Positions 46,028-55,787 of a stretch of DNA of 64,000 nucleotides are shown one piece after another; the first letter of the stretch is position 1; each line of letters opens with the position of its first letter. Both the position numbers and the translations under genes were made by a program. This stretch comes from Tremella fuciformis (lineage: Eukaryota > Basidiomycota > Tremellomycetes > Tremellales > Tremellaceae). The notes under the pieces are model-generated. The model worked only from the letters and a program-made list of their open reading frames with translations, was not told the origin of the DNA and did no database searches. The stretch is from the NCBI GenBank assembly GCA_032768795.1, contig CP136491.1, positions 248,001 to 312,000 of the forward strand, in the 5' to 3' direction.

Positions 46028-48477
46028 CTAAAAAGCACCATCCGCACTATCAGTCATGGCCTGGCCTAGCGATCCGAGTCCCCGTCCTATACTCTCGATG
46101 AAAGCGTCCCGCCTGCCGGAAGGTTTGGGAAAATGAAAGTCGACCAGAGTCTTTGCGTTGCTCTGGCCATTAGCCTCCTCCATGCAGTAGTATGCAGTCA
46201 TGGACTCACTCTGACACTCTGAATGAAGCCATCCACGTCCCCTTGCAGGTCAGGCACCAGCCCATCCAGCCCTTCCAGCCTCTGCTTGTCAAACTTGTCC
46301 CGTGGTCTCGCCTTTGTAGCCAGGACAATGGTGGGCTGCTTGCTGGCGAGGATCTTGGGCGGCTGCCAGTCTTCCTCTGGCTGTGTGTACTTGCCGCTCT
46401 TGTACGCCGAGACGGTCTTGGCGAAAAGGACGTCAAAGTCGTCTGGGGCCGAGCCGAGTCCCGCGGTGGTGCCGTTGGTCTGGACAGATGAGCGGCGGGG
46501 CTGGAAGGGCGCTTGGTCGAGCGAAGCGCGCCGGGCAGCACGCGAGGAAGAAGACGGCTCGCCCATGCGCACATCGTCGTCGTCGTCATCATCGTGCGCA
46601 ACGCCGTTGGCAATGAGACTGCGGGCAGCGACGGCAGCCTGTCGCCGTCCACGACCTTCGACAACGCGGGGCCCATTGGTGATACCGCCAAAACCTGGCG
46701 GGCGGCCGACGCGAGACGAGGGCTTTGACGCGTCCGGCGTATCGGCATCGGTCAGTGGCGGCGGGGGCGAGAGCTCATCATCGTCGTCGCCGCCTTCGAG
46801 ATCTCGCCTGGCCTGCTGGCGCATGAGATGCTTGGCCTCTTCCTCGCGGTGCCTCGAGGCGGAGTGAATGATGTAGAATGCCTCGGAGCGGATGTCAGAC
46901 TCGGGCGGTGGGGCATGCACGTCGCCCATGCCCACACGCGGCATGCGGGGCAGGGCCCCGTCCTCGTCGGCTGAACCAAGCTGTGACTGCACTTGCGCGA
47001 CCGCTTGAGCGTGGTGCGCAGCCGAATTGGCCGCTTCCCGTAGCGCCGCAGTGGAGGTGCGCGTCGGTGCAGAGAGGCGTGGTTTGGGCTTGGAAGCGGC
47101 GCGGACAGGCGGGGCCAGGACGTGGGTGGCAGAGAGAGGCCGATCGCTCGTGAGCGGTGCGGTAGCGACGGTGGTCGATGTCGAGAGGGGCGTGCCTGCT
47201 CTTGGTGCTGCGTCGACGAGGCCGGAGGACGTGGCGGGGCGAGAAGACGATGGCGGCCTGGAGTTCTCGCGGGAGGAAGGGACGGGGGGGAGTGCTTGGG
47301 TCTGAGATTGCGGCGTGGAGGAGAGGGAAGTACGCGGGCGCTTCCTCGAGGCTGCAAAGGTGGACCCGGGGGCGTCGTGACTGGCAGAGGGTGCGGGCGT
47401 GGCAGACTTGGACACTTGGCGGTCAGCAGGGGTATGATGAGGGGGCGAGGCAGTGGAAGGAGAGGGCGCGGCCGATCGGGTGGGATATCTGGCGGGAAGG
47501 GGAGGGTGGAGAGAAGCAACGAAGCGGTGGTCGGGAAGGGTGGAGGGGTCAGGGCGGGGAAGACGAGATACGCGCGTGCGAGGGGGACAGGAGGTCATGG
47601 GTGGGTGGGGGGGCCGGGGGGGGGGGGGGGGGTGGGTGGGTGGGCTGGGGACGGCGGGGGAAGAGCGTGTGAGGGTTAGAGGAGGGCGGGTGCGAGGTAC
47701 GATGTAGAGGTGAGAGAAGCAATCAAAGAAAGGGAGAAAGGGAAAGAGAAGACATGAGGCTGAAGGATGGCAGGCAGATTGACCATCCATCGCATCAAAA
47801 GGCAAAAAAGGAAATCAACTCACCCCGCTCCAGAGACCTGGGGAGGATCTTTGGGCTGAACCGATTTCTCGATCCGGGCGCGGTAGACGGCAGGGCCTCT
47901 GAGCCTTCTGCGAGGCGTAGCGAAGCGAAGCGTAGCAAAGCGAGCGAGCGAGCGAGCCCGGTTGAGCGAGTCATGGCGGGCAGCGTGGCGAGGCAGGATG
48001 GCGTAGGTGTCGTGTAGGGAGAAAGGGAGAGATCGCGTCAGCCATCACTCGCCACTCCAAGTAACATATAGCCAAGAGCAATGAGTAGACGCGCAGGAGG
48101 GGTGTAGACTCGCAAGAAGAGTTCAGAGGAGTGTAGAGGAAGAGGGTAGAGGGAGGGGAGAACCCACCCCGACTGATATCAGGCAAATTCGGCAAACTCA
48201 TCGCAGGCGACACCGACGGCCGCACCCCGTCCTTGAAGCGCGGCGGCGAATGACCGCCTTTCCGCTCCTCAATGACATTACCCTCTTCGTCCTCGACGAG
48301 CAGCGCCCAGCCCTTCCACCCCTTCTTCGGGCGCTGCTTCCGCTTGCCCCCGCCGCCGCCGCCGCCTGTGGCAGAAGCGCCGTCGTCGGTGTGAGCCTTG
48401 TCGGGGCTGCTGGAGCGCAGGGCGAGGTGTGGGGTTGGGGCGGGGGTCGGGGTGGGCGTTGGGGATGGGGAGGACAT
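46028..48477 (-). CDS. Unrecognised acidic, low-complexity protein (structure partly uncertain)
   Basis: Supported exons: 48477-48168 (first), a short one 47907/47898-47824, a large one ending at 46210, and the last 46162-46028. The upstream edge of the large exon is uncertain. The candidate at 47351 (acceptor TTTGCAG) gives a 472-nt intron and a total of about 553 residues; an AAG acceptor about 75 nt upstream also fits the frame. Visible parts: a Gly-rich and basic N terminus with KRKQRPKKGWKGWALLVEDE, a KRPRTS basic patch, a helix SEAFYIIHSASRHREEEAKH, acidic runs (GGDDDDEL and poly-Asp), DFDVLFAKTVSAYKSGKYTQ, and a C-terminal exon with TLVDFHFPKPSGRRDAFIES. I recognise no family. The basic patches suggest the nucleus. 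Confidence 0.6.
47600..47660 (+). repeat. G-rich tract with a 17-base G run
   Basis: The + strand here is almost pure G with short interruptions, including 17 consecutive G at 47616-47632 and several GGGT units. It lies within the probable long intron of the minus-strand gene, so the transcript would carry a C-rich tract. It has the composition of a G-quadruplex former. Confidence 0.8.
47930..47960. repeat. GCGA-type short tandem repeat
   Basis: Imperfect AAGCG units pass into about four GAGC units, in the first intron of the minus-strand gene at 46028-48477. Confidence 0.7.
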
Positions 48478-49366
48478 GGTGGGGTGCCGGTGCGGCGGAG
48501 CTGCACCTGTAGCGATAGTACTGATATCGACACCGATGTCGATGACGGTGTCGGTGTCTTTTTGCCTGGAGGTGGGATAGTATTGAGTGACCACGCGTCT
48601 AGAATTGGAATCAAACTGATATGGCGTAGTGGCGTCGGTCAGTTGCAGTATATGCGTGAATGGTATGCGTAGAATGATCGATGGTAGGTGTTATCGAAAC
48701 GATGAGAGCAACGAGCAGAGCAACAGGTTGAGCAAAAAGACGAGGCGATGGGAGACGAGATACGATGACCGTGATGGAAAGGATCGCAGTGGCGATGATG
48801 GCGCGTGTCGTGTCGTGCCCGGTCGCCAACACCCAGACACACGAGGGGCGACACGAAGGGAAGGCCGCAAAGACAAGAGAGAGATAAAAAGGGAGAGCGA
48901 GAGAGAAAGAAAGAAAGAAAGAGAGACGGAGGCCGAGTCCACGCGCGCGGCTCTGGGGCTACAGCATTCCACCTCCTCCGCAATCCACCGAACAAGCACC
49001 CGGTCAGACTTATGGTCTTTCGATGCCCGGAGAAGAGCAGCGCATCTACGAAAGAGCTAGCGCCGTACCCCTCATCAGCATGCAACAGCAAAGGCAAGGC
49101 AAGGAAAGGAACGGGCCGTCCTTTGGCTCGAATATCCCCAGACCAGATCTCCAGACCGGCGAATCAGCTACGAGTGCACTGGTGGCATGTCAATGAAAGT
49201 GGGAGGGAAGAGCGACTATACGATTGATGTCCTGAGATTGCTTGAGAGCTGGATCTGGCGCTGGCGCTTGGGTTTTCTATATACAATGTCCGCGATCGCC
49301 CCGAGACACAAGGCCTGCTGCTGAATTGCCATCTTCCCTCACGTCTACCTCTCTACCACACTCCCC
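48478..49366. other. Intergenic region with purine-rich microsatellite
   Basis: 889 bp between two minus-strand genes. It contains a GA/GAAA-rich stretch at about 48873-48933. The upstream part is presumably the promoter of the gene at 46028-48477. No convincing gene. Confidence 0.5.
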
Positions 49367-50709
49367 TCAACGCCTGATCGAGTCATACCTGCCACATCAG
49401 CCCCCACTTTTGTACACGGCGCACCGCTAGACTCACGTTGGCGGGATCTCGCTCTCATCTGCCAGTCCAGCATCCTCATGCACGGTGACCCGGCCAGTAC
49501 CCTCGGTCTCGGTCGGCGACATGGGCTGTGGCTGTCCACTCGGTCCTGCACCGCCGTACTGCTGGTTCGCAACGTGGAAGCGCTGGTGCTCCTGGTACGC
49601 CTCGCGTTGCTTGGCGTTCATCGCCGCTGCGCCTGCTACACCGGCCGCGCCGCCCGCGGCTACACCAGCAGGGATGGTCGGCATAGGGGGAGCATGCTCG
49701 ATTCCGAATCCACCCGCGCCACGTCCTGCAAAGCCGGCGGAAGAGGCGGAGGACGGGCCACGGGAGAGATCCTGCGCCTGGCCGTAACTGCTGTCTGACG
49801 AGGTGGCAGCTGAGCGAGGGTACTGGGACATTTGAGGTGATTGCGCCTGGGTGGAAGCGACTCCAGGGGCGTAGTACGGCTCGACCTGGTCGACCGCGGG
49901 ATCGGCCAGGTCGACTGGGGCGTGATTTTGTGCGCGGGCGGGGTCAAACTAGACATGAGCTTCTTTGATTGACAAGGCACAAGAGACCCACCATCATGTC
50001 GTCAAAGTCGTCGCGGTGCGAGCGTCTGCGCTTGAAGCAGAAGAACCACAGGAGGGTCGCGATGATGGCGAGACCAACGACTCCGCCAACCACACCGCCA
50101 ACAATGGCGCCGGTGTCTGAGCGTGAGACAGGAACTGGCAAGAATATAGTAGAAACGTACTGGAACCGCCGCCGCTGCTGCTGCCGCCGCCAGAAACGAT
50201 GGCCGAGACCGAGGCAGAGACACTGCCGTCCGAGCCGGTGACAGTGATGGTGCTGGATGTAAGCTTGGTCAAATTTTCCCACGCTCCAAGCGCGGAGCGC
50301 TGTATGGAGAGGAGACCCACGTAAACTGCGTAGTCCCGCCATTCGTGCTGGTCGCACTGCCGCTTGAGCTCGCAGGACTGGTCGTGCTCGCGCTCGCGCT
50401 CCCGGACGCTGACGGCTGACTGGTCGTACTGCCCGAAGGGGTCGAGGACGCCTGGCTGCTCTGTCCCGAGGCGGACGCAGAAGCGGGAGGTGCCGAGGAC
50501 GTATCAGACGTGGGGCCCGATGCCGAGGCGGACGAGGTGGGGGTGGCCGACGAGCTGGGCGGGGTGGAGGACGCTGGGGGCGCAGAGGAGGAGGGGTTGG
50601 CCGAGGAGGCCGTGTCGGAGGTGGAGATGGAGGCTGTGGTGGATGAGCTGGGCGCGGTGGACGAGTCAGAGTCGGTGTCGCCCGGCAGGGTGGTGGACTG
50701 GGTGGCCAT
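49367..50709 (-). CDS. Mucin-like single-pass membrane protein with PPxY tail
   Basis: Five exons (50709-50321, 50252-50161, 50116-49992, 49948-49437, 49388-49367) give 379 residues. Residues 1-160 are Ser/Thr/Ala/Pro-rich, like an O-glycosylated stalk. One membrane segment follows at about 161-186 (GAIVGGVVGGVVGLAIIATL) with the stop-transfer sequence CFKRRR. The cytosolic tail of about 190 residues contains EPYYAPG and a C-terminal DESEIPPTYDSIRR, reached only through the 22-nt last exon. The layout resembles Wsc/Mid2-type surface sensors, but there is no cysteine-rich head. No signal peptide follows the ATG at 50709. A hydrophobic stretch just upstream (about 50766-50712) is open in frame but begins without ATG, so an upstream exon could supply a signal peptide. 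Function unassigned. Confidence 0.78.
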
Positions 50710-53659
50710 GGTGGGGGAGTGGAGAGGCAACAACAACAAGAAACGGAGGATGGGTGCCCGGGACACAGCAAACGCCCAAAAACACTAGCGCCCGCCAGTG
50801 CCGAGAAGCAGCGTCCCGTCTGCTTCGACGTTTGTCGCGCAAGCAAGCAGCGACGGGCGAGGGTGACGTCTGCAACGTTGGATGAGACGGCCACGTTGTT
50901 CCCCCGCCTCGCCTCGCCTAGCCTTGCCGCCTCCCTTCGTCCCGGAGTACAGAAGGAGTGATCCCGATGGGCTGAGCCCGGGGTGTCTTGGCCTCGGTCA
51001 GGCCGGAAGCGGTGGAAGGGGTTGATGGGGTAAACAGCGAGTGGAGCAGGTGATGATGAGAGCAAGGATGATGAGAGTAGTGATGAGAAGAAGAAGAAAG
51101 AAGGAGAAGAAGGGGTCAGGGATGGTGATGATGGCGATGATGTGTCCGCAGATAAGGGTGACAAGGGCAAGGGGTTTGATGGTGACACTCCAACCCCGTA
51201 TCAAAGCACAGCCCTCCGCCTGCAGATGTGTCACGCAGCCAGCCAGAGAAAGATGCAGTCAATCCACTCACACATGGCTTATGCTTGTCGTCGTCTGGTC
51301 GGTCGGGTCGCTGTCGATCACGACTGCGGGGTCGGGTGAGATGGAGTGGGATCAAAGGGAAAAGGGGAGGGAATGGGAAGAAAAGAGAGAGAAAAGTCGC
51401 AGCAGCCTCTTGGGGTTGTTTGCTCGGTCGCCGGCCGCGGATATCGTTGTCGTTGTTTTCGCCCGTCTTTGCTTGGCTATTTGTCGCTGCAAATGGATAG
51501 ATGCGATTGAGGATGTTCAACGAAACGACAACGATCAAGTGGTGAAACGCTGCTATCTGCTACCTGCTACCTGGTGGTGGTGGTGGTGCTCTGAGGATGG
51601 GGAGGAAATTCGGGGGGACAGCGGTACAAAGGTAAGGTTGGTCACGACACGGCAGCACGGCACGGCACGGCTTGTCTGCATGCTTTTCTTGCTCTCCTTC
51701 GCTTGCTTATTTGCTGGCTTGGCATGCGAGTGCCCCCCGGCTCTTCTGGTGCATCTCGTCCTGCATCTAAGCTGCTGCCGCTCTCTCGCTACAGAGGCAG
51801 AGAGGCAGGCGGGAGGGAAGAGGCGTACACCGCTTTTTTCAGCCGGAGAGGGTCAGACCATAACAAATCACGTGTCGAGCAATGTCCGAGCAAGGGTGTC
51901 TCCAGGTCACTCCAGCAAGAGATCGTCCGAAATGGAACGCAGTGGAGTGAGAATTGCTCTGATGAGAGACGGTATGAGTGGTATGACGTCGATCAGACCC
52001 AGCTAATGGGCCTTGCGTCGTGGTCGTGCAGGGTCGAAGAAGTAGCGCCGTGGGCCTGGGACCTGCCAGGACAGCCAGGACCGAGTGGGCCAGACTCTGT
52101 ACTATCCACCGTCCAAACGTCATATGAGCAGTCGAAAGTCGAGCGAAGTCTCGTGCAGGAGGGGCTATTTGACTCTGATCCCTACAGTATAGCTCCTGTG
52201 CACAGGCCACGATGACCCTACACCGTGGCCGGCGTAGAGGCGATCATGTCGGAGACGACGACCACCCTTGCCAGGCTGATCGGCAGCTGGCCGATTGGGC
52301 AGTCAAAGCATGGCGCAAGTACAGCAGCGGTCTCGTTTCAGCCGCACATCACGACATCCACACCTACTACACTACTGCTCCTGCGAGATGGAGAGAAGAT
52401 ACCAGTGGCAGCTGCACTAGAGGGACGTTCCTTGCACCGCCGGGAGATGCCTGCCCCAATCGTGGTGGTCTTCCTGGGTATACTACCTCCTCACTGTCCA
52501 CTACTCACTGCTCACTGCTCACCCGTGCTCATTACAAGACGAGCTGAGCAACTCCCTGAGGCTGATGCGTACGAGTAGATCGAAAGGATGCAATTAGCTA
52601 GACCAGGACCATTGCCGCACGTCGCCCTACGCCCTTCGGCTCGCATCAATCTTGACCCCATGGTCAACGCCGCCCTCTATGGTGATACACCGGTCATCGG
52701 ACAGACATAGCACCAAGACAGAGTGGGCCTCGACCCTCTCACCCATGACCTGACCAGGGCTTAATGACAAGCAAGATCCCTAGTTGCTGCCACTACCATG
52801 GTTGGTTATTGAGGTACAGTACAACGACAAGTACCCAAAGGAGGGCCCGACTCGCCCGATCCCGCCCTCGTTCGGTCCGCGGTCCGTCTCTACCCTCTAT
52901 GGCTCAATACAACGACGAGCGAGCAGGTCATTCCGGCAAGCTTCCTGCACTCGCATGTTGTCCTTGAACGATCCCCCCTCTCCGTCTATCTACCATGCCT
53001 TTAGACCGTCCCTTGCCCGTCATCCGTGGATCTCGGCACTCTGGACTCGGGACGTCCGACAACTCGGTAGCCCGATGTCCCAACACTGTGTCCGCCCGAG
53101 ATCCAGACAGTTCACAATGGCTACGCTTCGTCTCACTATGTCTTGCCGCTGTACGGGATACGGCATACGCAAGGGACGGGGGCGGAGGGGCCGCAGATCG
53201 AAGTGATCGTCGGCACTGGAGCAGATGCACCGCACCGAGTTGCACTGCTCAAGACTATGTAACACTGGCGAGGAGAGATCGGGGATGAGCCTCCCCAGGG
53301 CCGGGTGGACGCCCTGCCTTTCGCCATCCACACTCCTGGGACAAGGCGACACTCGACAGGGATCGAGGGGCTGAACAATCAATCAAGGCTGTCCTACCAC
53401 GCGGGTCGCCTGGACGCACGCACGCGAACGAAAGAGGATCAGATTCGGGTGGCGTCGGCACTGGAACTGGGAGTGGAACTGGAACTGGCGCCTGCACTCG
53501 CACCGACTGCCTCGCACGGGCACGGCCCCGGCACGCAGCGGCACGGCATGGCATGATATGCAGAAAGACGAGACAGACAGACATATAGAGTCGAGGTACA
53601 GGCAATTTTCCCCTCCTTCCCCTCGAAACGGACACTACTGTAATACACTAAACGGTGGC
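50710..53659. other. 2.95-kb gene-poor region
   Basis: No gene could be supported on either strand. ORFs up to 321 codons (51041-52006 +) are low-complexity and lack domain resemblance. Contents seen: a purine-rich GATGA/AAG microsatellite at 51040-51125, CACGG short repeats at 51644-51670, and CTCACTG repeats near 52497-52525. No terminal repeats, transposase or reverse transcriptase motifs were noticed. It contains the promoters of the divergent genes at both ends and could host a non-coding transcript. Confidence 0.5.
51040..51125 (+). repeat. Purine-rich GATGA/GAAG microsatellite
   Basis: Imperfect repeats of GATGATGAG and AAGAAG units upstream of the mucin-like gene. Confidence 0.7.
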
Positions 53660-55594
53660 ATGCCCGATAGGGCAGAACCGGTCTCGCCGTCTGGGTTGGA
53701 CTTGGACATCGACGACATGGTCAGACCAGAGGGGCAGAGTCCCCTGCGGTACGACGAGGGCATGGTGGGTACTGCTCTCTTGAAAGACTACGAAGAAAGG
53801 ACGAGACTGACGCGCAAGTTTTTCAGCTCGATGGTCAGCCGATCTTCCCCCTGCGAGCTGTGTAGCGTGTGTGTGTCGGTCGTGCGCTGATGGCGGAATT
53901 TGGGAAATAGCAAGACGACTATTGTCTGCCTGTCAGTCGGGCGCCTGGCTCGTGATAGACAGACAGACACGATGGCTGACGCGCAGGCGCCGTCGCATCC
54001 CCCAGAGCTGGACGTGAGTACGCGCGTCCCGTCTCGTCTTACCAAACCAAACACCGCACGGACCCCTTTCGCACCTCCCCCGTCGTAGCTCTATCCCTCT
54101 CTGCCATCTTCCCTTCTTCTCTCGAACATCCTGTACCTAGATATCTCCACGTGCTGTCGTCATGCTCACGAGCCCCACAGCGACTGCAGCACATGCACAA
54201 CATCTACTCGAGCACCGTCGGCAATCTCCCGGGTCAGTCGACCAATGATTCACCTTCCTTGTCACACTCGTTCCCGGCTCTGATGACAAGGCGAGGTCGA
54301 GCAGATGCTAGGGGATGATACGGCGTACCGGATACTCGACGTCGGCTGTGGGACAGGAGTGTGGTGAGCTCTATCTTTGGTGCAAAGTGCGGGCTGACCG
54401 CAGGGCAAAGGAGGTGTGCGAGAGGTATCCCAGCGTCGAGGTGGCCAGACGACGTCGGACTAGTATAGCTCGAGCTGACAGCGCAGGTCACGGCTGTCGA
54501 CCTGGTCGACTGCCCGCTGCCTGTTCACCCCGCCAACTTTCGGCAAGTAGCCTGAATCACAGGCAGTCGTTGGTCTGACGCCAGTTTCGAGATCATGGAC
54601 GTGACGCTCGGACTCAAGTTTGACGACGACATGTTCGACATTGTGCACGTACGGGACATCGGGATGGGCGTGAGTCTCTTGACTGTCCTGCGCATCGAAC
54701 GCCTCTATCTTATGGCCCTCGTGCCCTGGGGTGTGGCAATGGATGGCTGAGCCGTTGACCATCGCTCACTGCCAGATCCGCGATCACCCCGCCCTGCTCT
54801 GCGAAGCGGTACGGGTGCTGCGTCCGGGCGGGTGGCTCGTCGCGAGCGAGCCCGAGCTGAGGTGGTATCGCCAGAGCGCGGCACAAGGGACGGACGACCG
54901 CTATCCCCACCTCGTCCAGCGAGTCTTTCCAGCTTCCCGCATCGTTCAGCGCCTTATCCCTGTCTCGACCCATCGTTGATCGGATTCGTACTTGCTTCTC
55001 ATGATTGACCGCTCGCTGACACACAGATTCACGTATGTCAACTCGAGAGACGCCCTTTTTGGGGAAGGGCTGACGCTCAGCGAGATATTCTGCGAGGCGC
55101 TGCGCGAACGCGGCCTCGATCCTCGCGTAGCAGACAACCTGCAGGAGACGATGAGGGCAACGAGCGGACTGCTACAGGTCACACATCGGCGTGTGGAAGT
55201 TCCAATAGTAGACAAGACCGGGGGTGAGCACGCCTCGACCCTCTCAAAAGTAGACAAGAAGCTAAATCAGCTTTCCTCTCATTCTACTGCAATATCTACC
55301 GCTCCTCCAATATCCGCGTCTCGTCCGACGCACGCTTCGCCCTCCCGTTCCCTCCGCCATTTCCCCGACCGCCTCGCAGATCCCCACGCGGGGTATATCG
55401 CCCAAGAGGCCTACGCGGCATTCAAGAACCTGATCACGTCGTCCCGAATTATGATGCAGGACCACGGGATCGCCAACCCGGTCGAGATTGGCGCCGAGGC
55501 GCTGGCGGAGATTGACCAGGATGGCGAGGGGCTATTGTGGTATTTTCACCGATGCTGGGCGCGGAAGCGGGATGCGTCGGAGGCGAGAGACTGA
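53660..55594 (+). CDS. SAM-dependent methyltransferase (class I, UMTA/LaeA-like)
   Basis: Ten exons (53660-53833, 53987-54013, 54181-54232, 54291-54363, 54404-54440, 54487-54542, 54585-54669, 54776-54861, 55027-55223, 55380-55594) sum to 333 residues. Motif I is YRILDVGCGTGVWAKEV. The acidic end of strand 2 is VTAVDLVD, the post-strand-4 motif is DDDMFDIVHVRDI, and the post-strand-5 motif is EAVRVLRPGGWLVASEPE. A helical C-terminal region resembles fungal small-molecule or regulatory methyltransferases; the substrate is unknown. Intron 6 begins GC (CG|GCAAGT) and is the only way to join NF to RFEIMD in frame. Several introns are long (153-168 nt). The donor after PELR (54862) is inferred from frame and family shape and is the least certain join. 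Confidence 0.82.
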
Positions 55595-55787
55595 CTGGAC
55601 GCTGGGCGCTGGGAGGAGAATCATCACGACATACACGACCTATCACGATACCAATCATGACTACGATTTGCACTGCTTTACTCTTTACATCTGGGTCTGC
55701 GCCATCAGGTCTTGTACGCATACTGGCCGCATCGAAGCAACAACATTCATGTGTAGATTGTAGCAGACACAAATCAACAGAAGTATC

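Noticed and set aside
46073..46090. tRNA-like T-loop pattern (GATCCGAGTCCCCG)
   Set aside because: No matching A box or cloverleaf was seen, and the stretch is coding on the minus strand.
51041..52006. 321-codon ORF as a gene
   Set aside because: It is driven by a purine-rich repeat and low complexity, with no domain, no clean splice structure and no family resemblance.
53020..53660. Mobile-element remnant in the gap before the methyltransferase
   Set aside because: No terminal repeats, target duplications or transposase/reverse transcriptase motifs were seen.
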